Of a stretch of 64,000 bases of DNA, positions 43,729-52,232 are shown piece by piece. The notes under the pieces were generated by a model. It saw nothing but the letters and a program-made list of their open reading frames with translations, searched no databases and was not told the origin of the DNA. Each line of letters begins with the position of its first letter. Position 1 is the first letter of the stretch. The DNA is from Limnobaculum parvum. Its GTDB lineage: Bacteria > Pseudomonadota > Gammaproteobacteria > Enterobacterales > Enterobacteriaceae. The position numbers and the translations under genes were made by a program. The stretch covers positions 836,501 to 900,500 of the forward strand of contig NZ_CP029185.2 in NCBI RefSeq assembly GCF_003096015.2, written 5' to 3'.

Positions 43729-43753
43729 GCCGTGGAGCGTTCACGGCTTTTTT
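43729..43753 (+). terminator. Terminator between dxr and uppS
   Basis: GCCGTG (43729-43734) pairs with CACGGC (43742-43747) around GAGCGTT, followed by six T. It could end dxr transcripts and attenuate those from the promoter at 43622. Confidence 0.75.
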
Positions 43754-43816
43754 GCACAAGCAAAACAACAGTCTCTTACGGTTGCTCTAATTTTAGCTAA
43801 GGAATTTTAATAAGTT

Positions 43817-44575
43817 ATGTCGCCCGCTAAGCAGCAAGTGAATAACCTGAAAGCCTTTGTTCCTCGTCATGTTGCTATTATTATGGATGGCAATGGGCGT
43901 TGGGCTAAGCAACTAGGTAAAATGAGAATTTTTGGTCACCAGGAAGGTGCGAAAGCTGTACGCAGAGCTGTGAGTTTTGCCGTTAATAACGGTATTGAAG
44001 CACTAACGCTTTATGCATTCAGTAGCGAGAACTGGAATCGCCCTCCTCAAGAAGTGACTGCCTTAATGGAGCTTTTTATCCGAGCTTTAGACAAAGAGGT
44101 AAAGAGCTTACATAAACATAATGTTCGTTTAAAAATTATCGGTGATACGGGGCGTTTTAGTGAACGCTTACAAGAGCGTATTCAGCGCGCAGAGGCGATA
44201 ACTGAAGCTAATACCGGGCTGACATTAAATATTGCAGCAAATTACGGTGGGCGTTGGGATATTATTCAGGCTGTTCAGCAGATTGCGCAGCAGGTAAAAA
44301 ACGGCGATATCGAGCCCGATGATATTAGCGAACACATGGTGAGCCAGCACATTAATCTGAGCGATCTGGCTCCGGTAGATTTAGTGATCAGGACTGGTGG
44401 TGAGCATCGGATAAGTAACTTCCTGCTGTGGCAGATAGCTTATGCGGAGCTCTATTTTACGGAAGTATTGTGGCCTGATTTTGATGAACTTGTTTTTGAA
44501 GGTGCGCTTAATGCATTTGCACAACGCGAACGCCGTTTTGGTGGGACTGAACCCGCGAGTATTAAAGAACTGTAG
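43817..44575 (+). CDS. uppS: Undecaprenyl diphosphate synthase (cis-prenyltransferase)
   Basis: UppS (IspU) extends farnesyl diphosphate with eight isopentenyl units to make the C55 lipid carrier for peptidoglycan and O-antigen. It has 252 residues (E. coli 253). The motif IIMDGNGRWAK has catalytic Asp24; later are TLYAFSSENWNRP, ANYGGRWDI and the C-terminal RTGGEHRISNFLLWQIAYAE and WPDFDELVFEGAL. cdsA starts 10 bp later. Confidence 0.97.
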   Translation: MSPAKQQVNNLKAFVPRHVAIIMDGNGRWAKQLGKMRIFGHQEGAKAVRRAVSFAVNNGIEALTLYAFSSENWNRPPQEVTALMELFIRALDKEVKSLHKHNVRLKIIGDTGRFSERLQERIQRAEAITEANTGLTLNIAANYGGRWDIIQAVQQIAQQVKNGDIEPDDISEHMVSQHINLSDLAPVDLVIRTGGEHRISNFLLWQIAYAELYFTEVLWPDFDELVFEGALNAFAQRERRFGGTEPASIKEL

Positions 44576-44584
44576 GAGGTTCTC

Positions 44585-45442
44585 GTGTTAAAGTCACGCA
44601 TCATTACCGCGTTGATTCTTATTCCTCTTGTTATTGCAGCATTATTTATGTTGCCGCCGTTGCCTTTCGCCATTATGACTATTGCGATTTGCATATTGGC
44701 TGCCTGGGAGTGGGGACAGTTAGCTGGTCTGGGAACACCAATGCAACGCATTACGCTGGCGGTTATCTGTGGGGGTGGTTTGTTTGCGCTATACTGGCCT
44801 ACCTATACTTCACCATTACCTCTGCTATTACATCCTGTTGTTGAAGGTTTTCTGCTGGCTTCGTTGGGCTGGTGGGTTCTGGCGCTGCTGATGGTTCTGT
44901 TTTATCCTGCTTCTGCACAGTTTTGGAAGCATTCCCGTTTGTTACGTTTGATTTTTGGTGTTTTGACCATTGTGCCGTTTTTTTGGGGTATGTTGGCGTT
45001 ACGCCAGTATGGTTTTGAAGAAAATAGCTATACTGGTGCCTGGTGGTTGCTGTACGTTATGTTCTTGGTCTGGGGTGCTGACTCCGGTGCTTATGCATTT
45101 GGTCGACTGTTCGGCAAACATAAACTGGCACCTAAAGTTTCTCCGGGCAAAACGCTGGAAGGGCTAGTCGGCGGATTAGTCTCATCTGCGCTGTTGGCGT
45201 GGTTGTTTAGTTTGTATGCACCGCTGTATATCTCTTTTAATACGTTACTCATCAGTTCAGTACTGGCGGTGTTAGCCTCTGTGTTGGGCGATTTGACCGA
45301 GAGTATGTTTAAGCGTGAAGCCGGGATAAAGGACAGTGGTCATTTGATTCCTGGTCATGGTGGTGTTCTCGATCGGATCGATAGTCTGACTGCTGCGATT
45401 CCGGTTTTTGCCTGTTTGATTTTCCTTGTTTTTAAAGGTTAG
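44585..45442 (+). CDS. cdsA: Phosphatidate cytidylyltransferase (CDP-diglyceride synthase)
   Basis: CdsA makes CDP-diacylglycerol, the precursor of all membrane phospholipids, at the inner membrane. The 285 residues (E. coli 285) form about eight transmembrane helices. The signature KRxxGxKDSGxxxPGHGGxxDRxDS family motif is present as REAGIKDSGHLIPGHGG and LDRIDSLTAAIP. The start is GTG at 44585, next to AGGAGGTTCTC. It is tightly linked to uppS and rseP. Confidence 0.97.
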   Translation: MLKSRIITALILIPLVIAALFMLPPLPFAIMTIAICILAAWEWGQLAGLGTPMQRITLAVICGGGLFALYWPTYTSPLPLLLHPVVEGFLLASLGWWVLALLMVLFYPASAQFWKHSRLLRLIFGVLTIVPFFWGMLALRQYGFEENSYTGAWWLLYVMFLVWGADSGAYAFGRLFGKHKLAPKVSPGKTLEGLVGGLVSSALLAWLFSLYAPLYISFNTLLISSVLAVLASVLGDLTESMFKREAGIKDSGHLIPGHGGVLDRIDSLTAAIPVFACLIFLVFKG

Positions 45443-45460
45443 ACGGAATAGCTATCGCTT

Positions 45461-46819
45461 ATGAATATTGTTGGAACCGTAGCTGCGTTTATTGTCGCTC
45501 TGGGCATTTTGGTGACAGTACATGAGTTTGGCCACTTTTGGGTCGCCCGCCGCTGTGGAGTAAAAGTTATTCGTTTCTCTATCGGTTTAGGTAAAGCGAT
45601 ATGGCGACGTACTGACAAGCAGGGCACCGAGTATGTTATCGCGATGATTCCACTCGGTGGTTATGTAAAAATGCTGGACGAACGGGCAGAAGAGGTTGAA
45701 CCTCAGTATCGTGCTCAGGCATTTAATAATAAGACGGTATGCCAACGAGCCTCGATTATTGCTGCTGGGCCGATAGCTAATTTCTTGTTTGCTGTATTTG
45801 CCTACTGGTTGGTGTTTATTATTGGCGTGCCGAGCTTACGCCCGGTAATTGGTGAAGTTGAGCCGCAATCTATTGCTGCACAAGCAAATATTTCTGCGGG
45901 AATGGAACTAAAAGCTATTAATGGTATCGAAACGCCTGATTGGGATTCTGTTCGTCTGGCGTTAGTTGGTCAAATAGGTGAAAGCCAAATGGAGCTTACC
46001 GTTGCACCATTCGGTACTTCTCTGGATCAGACTAAAACCGTGAATCTTACCGGCTGGAAGTTTGACCCAGAGAAGCAGGATCCTATAAGAAGTTTGGGCT
46101 TTGTACCTAAACTTCCTCAAATAGAACCCGTGTTAGATGTGGTTCAATCAGGCTCTGCCTCAGAAAAGGCGGGTTTACAGCCGGGTGATAGACTGGTTAA
46201 GATCAACGGTAAAGATTTCGGACAGTGGGCTGAGTTTGTCAAATTGGTCAGCCAAAGCCCAAATGTTCCTATAGAGTTAGTAGTAGAAAGAAATGGCGCG
46301 AGCCACTCTTTAGTTCTGACGCCGGAAGCGAAGGTGTCCGAGGACGGAACCAGCAAAGGTTTCGCCGGGATATCGCCAAAGGTGATACCACTGCCGGATG
46401 AGTATAAAATAACTCGTCAGTACAGTGTGTTTACTGCTATTTATCAGGCAAGTGATAAAACATGGCAATTGACTAAATTAACAGTCAAAATGCTGGGTAA
46501 ATTGATAACCGGTGACGTGCAGTTAAAAAATCTGAGCGGCCCGATATCGATAGCCCAGGGTGCTGGAGTATCAGCAGGATATGGTTTGGTTTATTATCTA
46601 ATGTTTTTAGCGCTTATCAGCGTTAACTTAGGCATAATCAATCTGTTCCCTCTGCCTGTATTAGACGGGGGGCATCTCGTGTTTTTAGCAATAGAAAAGA
46701 TAACAGGTAAACCGGTATCTGAAAGAGTTCAGGACTACAGTTATCGTGTTGGGGCAATCTTATTGGTACTGTTGATGGGACTTGCACTTTTCAATGACTT
46801 CTCACGCTTTTACGGCTAG
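45461..46819 (+). CDS. rseP: Site-2 intramembrane metalloprotease RseP
   Basis: RseP cuts RseA after DegS in the sigma-E envelope-stress cascade and clears remnant signal peptides. The 452 residues (E. coli 450) have the zinc motif HEFGH at 21-25 in the first transmembrane helix, two periplasmic PDZ domains in tandem (for example SGSASEKAGLQPGDRLVKIN) and the third ligand Asp in PLPVLDGGHLVF. It lies 18 bp after cdsA and before bamA. Confidence 0.97.
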   Translation: MNIVGTVAAFIVALGILVTVHEFGHFWVARRCGVKVIRFSIGLGKAIWRRTDKQGTEYVIAMIPLGGYVKMLDERAEEVEPQYRAQAFNNKTVCQRASIIAAGPIANFLFAVFAYWLVFIIGVPSLRPVIGEVEPQSIAAQANISAGMELKAINGIETPDWDSVRLALVGQIGESQMELTVAPFGTSLDQTKTVNLTGWKFDPEKQDPIRSLGFVPKLPQIEPVLDVVQSGSASEKAGLQPGDRLVKINGKDFGQWAEFVKLVSQSPNVPIELVVERNGASHSLVLTPEAKVSEDGTSKGFAGISPKVIPLPDEYKITRQYSVFTAIYQASDKTWQLTKLTVKMLGKLITGDVQLKNLSGPISIAQGAGVSAGYGLVYYLMFLALISVNLGIINLFPLPVLDGGHLVFLAIEKITGKPVSERVQDYSYRVGAILLVLLMGLALFNDFSRFYG

Positions 46820-46850
46820 AGAATTTGGTTAGGGTTAACAGATTATAACG

Positions 46851-49259
46851 ATGGCGATGAAAAAGTTGCTTCTAGCGTCGCTGCTGTTTGGCAGCGCCAC
46901 CGCATACGGTGCCGATGGGTTTGTCGTAAAAGACATTCGTTTCGAAGGATTACAGCGCGTTGCCACAGGGGCTGCATTGTTAAATATGCCTGTCCGTGTT
47001 GGTGATACTATCGATGATAATGACATCGGGAACACTATCCGAGCCTTATTTGCTTCCGGAAACTTTGAGGATGTACGAGTACTGCGTGATGGCAGTACCT
47101 TGATTGTTCAGGTGAAAGAGCGTCCAACTATTGCGAGCATCACCTTCTCCGGTAATAAATCGGTTAAGGACGATATGCTTAAACAGAACATGGAATCTTC
47201 CGGTGTTCGGGTTGGTGAAGCGCTGGACAGAACTACTCTGAGTTCAATGGAGAAAGGGCTGGAGGATTTTTACTATAGCGTAGGTAAATACAGCGCTTCA
47301 GTAAAAGCCGTTGTCACTCCATTACCGCGTAACCGCGTGGACTTAAAATTAGTCTTTACTGAAGGTGCATCAGCCACTATTCAGCAAATCAATATTGTCG
47401 GCAACAACGCTTTCTCTACGGAAGAGCTGGTTAGCCGATTCCAATTGCGTGATGAAGTGCCTTGGTGGAACTTCGTTGGCGATCGCAATTACCAGAAACA
47501 AAAATTATCGGGTGACCTCGAGGCGTTACGTAGTTTCTATCTGGATCGCGGCTATGCCCGTTTCAATATTGACTCAACTAACGTTAGCCTGACACCCGAT
47601 AAGAAGAGTATTTATATCACTATCAATGTGACTGAGGGTAAGCAGTACAAACTTTCAGGTGTTGAAGTGAAGGGTAACTTGGCTGGTCGTGGTGCAGAAG
47701 TTGAAGAGTTAGCGAAAGTTAATCCAGGTGAACTGTACAACGGCAGTAAAGTCACTCAGGTTGAAGACAGCATTAAGAAAATGTTGGGCCGCTATGGTTA
47801 TGCCTATCCTCGGGTAACAACCCAACCTGAAATTGATGACAACGCTCAAACCGTTAAATTGCATATCAGCGTTGATGCGGGTAACCGTTTCTACGTTCGT
47901 CGTATCCGCTTTGAGGGTAACGACGTCAGTAAAGATTCTGTACTGCGCCGTGAAATGCGTCAGATGGAAGGTGCATGGTTAGGTAACGATCAGGTTGAGC
48001 AGGGCAAAGAGCGCTTAAACCGTTTAGGTTATTTTGAAACGGTTGATGTGGAAACCGAGCGCGTTCAGGGTATGCCAGATCAGGTCGATGTGGTGTACAA
48101 AGTGAAAGAGCGCAATACCGGTACCTTCAACGTTGGTGTGGGTTACGGTACGGAAAGTGGCGTGAGCTTCCAAGTTGGTTTACAGCAAGACAACTGGATG
48201 GGGTCGGGTAAGAGCGTTGGTATCAACGGTACTAAAAACGACTACCGTACTTATGTTGAGTTGTCTGTGACCGAACCTTACTTCACCGTAGACGGTGTAA
48301 GCTTGGGCGGACGGATTTTCTACGACAAATTTAACGCTGATGATGCTGATCTTTCTGCCTATAATAAGAGCAGCTATGGTCTTGGTACGACGTTAGGCTT
48401 CCCGATTAATGAGAATAACTCATTACGCTTCGGTCTGGACTATGTGCATAACGACCTGACGGATATGCAACCGCAGATTGCTATGTGGCGCTATCTGGAG
48501 TCAGTCGGTGAAACACCAAGCCTGAACAGTGATGCTGATTATAAAGCTAATGACTTCTTCTTTACCGCAGGTTGGAGTTATAACAGCCTGAACCGTGGTT
48601 ACTTCCCTACATCCGGTAGTCGTGCTGGCGTGAATGGTAAAGTGACTATTCCTGGTTCAGATAACGAGTACTACAAAATTACCTTTGATAGTGCCAGTTA
48701 CTACCCGATCGATAGCAATGATAAGTGGGTACTGTTAGGGCGTTTACGTGCTGGTTACGGCGATGGCTTAGGTGGTAAAGAAATGCCATTCTATGACAAC
48801 TTCTATGCCGGTGGTTCAAGTACCGTTCGTGGTTTCCGTTCTAATAACATCGGGCCTAAAGCGGTTTATATTCGTGGCTGTTCAACGCCAAATACCAGCG
48901 CAGGCTGTTATTTAGAACGTGACAGCGATGCGGTTGGTGGTAACGCAATGGGCGTTGCCAGCGCAGAGTTTATTTTCCCAACGCCGTTTGTTGATGATAA
49001 ATATGCTAATTCTCTGCGTACCTCTGTATTCTTTGATGCCGGTACCGTTTGGGATACCCACTGGAAAAATACCGATGCAACAAGTGCTGCAGGCATTCCA
49101 GACTACAGTGAAGCAGGCAATATACGTACTTCGGCAGGTGTGGCGTTACAGTGGATGTCTCCGCTGGGCCCATTAGTGTTTTCTTATGCTAATCCACTGC
49201 AGAAGTATGAGGGAGATAAGTCAGAACAATTCCAGTTCAATATTGGTACCACCTGGTAA
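46851..49259 (+). CDS. bamA: Outer-membrane protein assembly factor BamA
   Basis: BamA is the essential Omp85 barrel that inserts outer-membrane proteins. The 802 residues (E. coli 810) start with a signal peptide cut after AYG (residue 20), then five POTRA domains (first VVKDIRFEGLQRVATGAALL; fifth about residues 345-420) and a 16-strand barrel. VRGFRSNNIGPKAVY is the conserved loop 6 motif (VRGF), and the C terminus ends FQFNIGTTW with an aromatic last residue. CSTPNTSAGC in an extracellular loop suggests the family disulfide. It is followed by its periplasmic chaperone partner skp. Confidence 0.98.
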   Translation: MAMKKLLLASLLFGSATAYGADGFVVKDIRFEGLQRVATGAALLNMPVRVGDTIDDNDIGNTIRALFASGNFEDVRVLRDGSTLIVQVKERPTIASITFSGNKSVKDDMLKQNMESSGVRVGEALDRTTLSSMEKGLEDFYYSVGKYSASVKAVVTPLPRNRVDLKLVFTEGASATIQQINIVGNNAFSTEELVSRFQLRDEVPWWNFVGDRNYQKQKLSGDLEALRSFYLDRGYARFNIDSTNVSLTPDKKSIYITINVTEGKQYKLSGVEVKGNLAGRGAEVEELAKVNPGELYNGSKVTQVEDSIKKMLGRYGYAYPRVTTQPEIDDNAQTVKLHISVDAGNRFYVRRIRFEGNDVSKDSVLRREMRQMEGAWLGNDQVEQGKERLNRLGYFETVDVETERVQGMPDQVDVVYKVKERNTGTFNVGVGYGTESGVSFQVGLQQDNWMGSGKSVGINGTKNDYRTYVELSVTEPYFTVDGVSLGGRIFYDKFNADDADLSAYNKSSYGLGTTLGFPINENNSLRFGLDYVHNDLTDMQPQIAMWRYLESVGETPSLNSDADYKANDFFFTAGWSYNSLNRGYFPTSGSRAGVNGKVTIPGSDNEYYKITFDSASYYPIDSNDKWVLLGRLRAGYGDGLGGKEMPFYDNFYAGGSSTVRGFRSNNIGPKAVYIRGCSTPNTSAGCYLERDSDAVGGNAMGVASAEFIFPTPFVDDKYANSLRTSVFFDAGTVWDTHWKNTDATSAAGIPDYSEAGNIRTSAGVALQWMSPLGPLVFSYANPLQKYEGDKSEQFQFNIGTTW

Positions 49260-49326
49260 TCGTTCTGAGTTAGGTAGTAACAAACAGTGAGTTCAACTCG
49301 ATAGCAATTATAGTAAGGAGTTCAAA

Positions 49327-49812
49327 TTGAAAAAGTGGTTATGTGCTGCAGGTTTAGGTTTAGCTATGGTTGCTTCAGCGGGCGTTCAAGCGGCCGATAA
49401 AGTTGCTGTTGTTGATGTGATGAGTATTTTACAAAAGATGCCAGAGCGTGACGCAGTAGCTAAAAAACTGGAAAGCGAGTTCAAATCTCGTGCTACAGCG
49501 CTGCAAACTGAAGAGAAAGCTGCTCAGGATAAAGTGAAAAAACTGCAAACTAGCGGTGGTTCAATGAAGCCTGCTGACCGTACTAAGCTGGAAAATGATA
49601 TTAAGGACTTCCAGCAAAAAGCTGCAGCCTTTACTCAGGACAGCCGTCGTCGTGAAGCTGAAGAAATGAACAAGTTAGTTGCTAAAGTTCAGGACGCAGT
49701 AAAAACTGTTGCTGAAAAAGAAGGTTACTCAGTGGTTGTTAAAGCAGATGCTGCATTCTATGTAAATGCTGATAGCAACATTACTGAAAAAGTTTTAGCT
49801 CAGGTAAAATAA
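49327..49812 (+). CDS. skp: Periplasmic chaperone Skp
   Basis: Skp is a jellyfish-shaped trimeric chaperone that holds unfolded outer-membrane proteins for BamA. The 161 residues match E. coli. The signal peptide is cut after VQA (residue 22), then DKVAVVDVMSILQKMPERDA and long charged coiled-coil arms with many Lys and Glu. The start is TTG at 49327 after TAAGGAG, the only start that keeps the full signal peptide. lpxD begins 3 bp after the stop. Confidence 0.96.
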   Translation: MKKWLCAAGLGLAMVASAGVQAADKVAVVDVMSILQKMPERDAVAKKLESEFKSRATALQTEEKAAQDKVKKLQTSGGSMKPADRTKLENDIKDFQQKAAAFTQDSRRREAEEMNKLVAKVQDAVKTVAEKEGYSVVVKADAAFYVNADSNITEKVLAQVK

Positions 49813-49815
49813 GTT

Positions 49816-50841
49816 ATGCACTCCATTCGTTTAGCTGATTTAGCAGAACATTTGGGGGCAGAAATACACGGTGATGGCGATATCGTCATCACCGGTGTTG
49901 CATCAATGACATCTGCCAAAAAAGGACAGATCACCTTTCTGTCTAATAGCCGTTATCAGGAACAACTTTTGTCCTGTGAGGCCAGTGCAGTGGTGCTGAG
50001 CGAAGAAAACCTTCCTTTCTGTTCACATTTGACTGCATTAGTTGTGAAGAATCCTTACCTCAGCTATGCACGTATGGCTCAGTTACTGGATACAACACCA
50101 TCTCCTGCCCAAGATATCGCGCTAACCGCAGTCATTGCTGAAAGTGCCACATTGGGGAAGAATATTTCCATCGGTGCGAATGCCGTTATTGAAAGTGGTG
50201 TGGTGCTGGGTGATGGCGTAGTGATTGGTGCCGGATGTTTTGTCGGTAAAAATGCACGTATAGGCGCAGGTACTCGCCTGTGGGCTAACGTCACTATTTA
50301 TCATGAAGTGGTGATTGGTTCAGGTGGTTTGGTTCAATCCGGTACCGTTATTGGTGCTGATGGTTTTGGCTATGCCAATGAGCGTGGAAACTGGATTAAG
50401 ATCCCTCAGTTAGGAACGGTCAGAATTGGTGATAATGTTGAGATTGGTGCTTGCACGACTATCGATCGTGGTGCACTGGATGATACGATTATTGGCAATG
50501 GTGTGATCATTGATAACCAATGTCAGATTGCGCATAACGTGATAATTGGCGACAATACCGCAGTTGCCGGTGGCGTGATTATGGCGGGCAGTTTGACGAT
50601 TGGCAAATACTGCCAGATTGGTGGTGCCAGCGTTATTAATGGTCATATGGAAATCTGTGATAAGGCTGTTGTTACTGGAATGGGAATGGTGATGCGACCT
50701 ATCACTGAACCGGGAATATACTCTTCCGGTATTCCGCTTCAGAGTAATAAAGAGTGGCGTAAAACAGCAGCGCTGGTGTTAAATATTAATGACATGAGCA
50801 AACGCCTGAAAGCCGTTGAACGGAAAGTTGATGGAAAATAG
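49816..50841 (+). CDS. lpxD: UDP-3-O-(3-hydroxymyristoyl)glucosamine N-acyltransferase
   Basis: LpxD adds the second 3-hydroxy-acyl chain in lipid A synthesis. The 341 residues match E. coli. An N-terminal uridine-binding domain (ITGVASMTSAKKGQITFLSN) precedes a left-handed beta helix of hexapeptide repeats. The catalytic His is in NQCQIAHNVIIGDN. A short C-terminal helix follows (LKAVERKV). It directly follows skp and is separated from fabZ by a gap with a long hairpin. Confidence 0.97.
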   Translation: MHSIRLADLAEHLGAEIHGDGDIVITGVASMTSAKKGQITFLSNSRYQEQLLSCEASAVVLSEENLPFCSHLTALVVKNPYLSYARMAQLLDTTPSPAQDIALTAVIAESATLGKNISIGANAVIESGVVLGDGVVIGAGCFVGKNARIGAGTRLWANVTIYHEVVIGSGGLVQSGTVIGADGFGYANERGNWIKIPQLGTVRIGDNVEIGACTTIDRGALDDTIIGNGVIIDNQCQIAHNVIIGDNTAVAGGVIMAGSLTIGKYCQIGGASVINGHMEICDKAVVTGMGMVMRPITEPGIYSSGIPLQSNKEWRKTAALVLNINDMSKRLKAVERKVDGK

Positions 50842-50895
50842 CTGATATAAGTTTAAGAAAACAGTCGTTATCCCATTAATTTTTATAATTTTATT

Positions 50896-50937
50896 CGCGG
50901 CCTGTTTTATAGTCCTCAAGACTAAAAGCAGGCCGCG
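50896..50937. repeat. Long inverted repeat between lpxD and fabZ
   Basis: CGCGGCCTG (50896-50904) pairs perfectly with CAGGCCGCG (50929-50937), and the interior TTTTATAGTC/GACTAAAAG extends the stem to about 18 pairs with one bulge around a CTCAA loop. No T run follows, so it looks more like a processing or stability hairpin within the operon than a terminator. A TATAAT-like box (GATATAATC, 50943-50951) follows it and may be a fabZ promoter -10. Confidence 0.6.
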
Positions 50938-50980
50938 TTGTTGATATAATCAGTTTAGTTTTGAAGACAGGATGAGCATT

Positions 50981-51436
50981 TTGACTACTGACAATCGTAC
51001 TCTGGATATTGAAGAGATACTGAGTTTACTACCTCATCGTTATCCATTCTTGCTCGTGGACCGGGTATTAGATTTTGATAAAGGTAAATTTTTAAGAGCG
51101 ATTAAAAACGTTTCTGTAAACGAGCCTTTCTTTCAGGGGCATTTCCCCGGTAAGCCGATTTTCCCTGGTGTACTGATTCTGGAAGCGATGGCCCAGGCAA
51201 CCGGCATTTTGGCGTTTAAGAGCCTTGGTCGCTTAGAGCCAGGGGAACTTTACTATTTTGCTGCTGTTGATAATGCTCGCTTTAAGCGTCCTGTTTTACC
51301 TGGGGATCAGTTGGTCCTTGAGGTTGAGTTTATTAAAGAGCGTCGTGGTGTAGCCCGTTTCCGAGGCGTAGCTAAAGTAGATGGCGAAATCGCTTGTGAA
51401 GCTGACATGATGTGCGCTCGTCGTCGGGAGTCTTAA
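50981..51436 (+). CDS. fabZ: 3-hydroxyacyl-[acyl-carrier-protein] dehydratase FabZ
   Basis: FabZ dehydrates 3-hydroxyacyl-ACP in fatty acid synthesis and competes with LpxA for hydroxymyristoyl-ACP. I choose the TTG at 50981 (MTTDNRTLDIEE): it gives 151 residues, the E. coli length, and puts AGGATGAG at normal spacing. An in-frame ATG three codons upstream (50972) lies inside that ribosome site. The hot-dog active site HFPGKPIFPGVLILEAMAQ holds the catalytic His and Glu. lpxA follows after 4 bp. Confidence 0.95.
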   Translation: MTTDNRTLDIEEILSLLPHRYPFLLVDRVLDFDKGKFLRAIKNVSVNEPFFQGHFPGKPIFPGVLILEAMAQATGILAFKSLGRLEPGELYYFAAVDNARFKRPVLPGDQLVLEVEFIKERRGVARFRGVAKVDGEIACEADMMCARRRES

Positions 51437-51440
51437 TACT

Positions 51441-52229
51441 GTGATTGATAACACCGCCTTTATTCACCCAACTTCAATCGTTGAAGAGGGTGCGGTCATC
51501 GGAGCCAATGTTCATATTGGCCCGTTTTGCTGGGTTGGTTCTCAGGTCGAAATTGGACCAGGTACCGTGCTCAAATCTCATGTCGTGGTTAACGGCGTCA
51601 CAAAAATTGGTGCAGATAACCAGATTTATCAGTTCACTTCCGTTGGTGAAGTGAATCAGGATCTGAAATATGCCGGTGAGCCGACCCGCGTAGAGATTGG
51701 CGACCGTAACCGTATCCGTGAAAGCGTGACTATTCATCGGGGTACTGTACAAGGCGGTGGCTTAACTAAAATCGGCAGTGATAACCTATTAATGGTCAAC
51801 GCCCACGTTGCCCACGATTGTCGAATTGGTAACCGTTGTATTCTGGCGAATAACGCGACACTGGCTGGGCACGTTGAGATTGATGACTTTGCCATTATTG
51901 GCGGCATGACGGCTATTCACCAGTTCTGCGTGATTGGTGCCCACGTTATGGTTGGTGGTTGTTCTGGCGTTGCTCAGGATGTTCCTCCTTACGTTATCGC
52001 TCAGGGCAACCATGCCACGCCGTTTGGCGTCAATATTGAAGGTTTGAAGCGTCGCGGTTTTGAGAAAGATGCGCTACACGCCATTCGCAATGCTTATAAG
52101 TTGCTTTATCGTAGCGGTAAGACGCTGGATGAAGTGAAACCAGAAATTGAAGCGCTGGCAAAACAACAGCCTGCCGTTCAGCTGTTTGTTGATTTCTTTA
52201 GCCGCTCTACTCGCGGCCTCATTCGTTAA
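51441..52229 (+). CDS. lpxA: UDP-N-acetylglucosamine O-acyltransferase
   Basis: LpxA catalyses the first step of lipid A synthesis, transferring 3-hydroxymyristate to UDP-GlcNAc. The 262 residues (E. coli 262) form a trimeric left-handed beta helix (HPTSIVEEGAVIGANVHIGP, VGSQVEIGPGTVL). The catalytic His is in NAHVAHDCRIGN. HQFCVIGAHVMVGG and the C-terminal helical domain are conserved. It starts with GTG, 4 bp after fabZ and 3 bp before lpxB, in a tightly packed operon. Confidence 0.97.
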   Translation: MIDNTAFIHPTSIVEEGAVIGANVHIGPFCWVGSQVEIGPGTVLKSHVVVNGVTKIGADNQIYQFTSVGEVNQDLKYAGEPTRVEIGDRNRIRESVTIHRGTVQGGGLTKIGSDNLLMVNAHVAHDCRIGNRCILANNATLAGHVEIDDFAIIGGMTAIHQFCVIGAHVMVGGCSGVAQDVPPYVIAQGNHATPFGVNIEGLKRRGFEKDALHAIRNAYKLLYRSGKTLDEVKPEIEALAKQQPAVQLFVDFFSRSTRGLIR

Positions 52230-52232
52230 GTT

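Noticed and set aside
43562..43810. 82-aa frame between dxr and uppS
   Set aside because: It overlaps the end of dxr and spans the promoter and terminator; codon use and sequence look non-coding.
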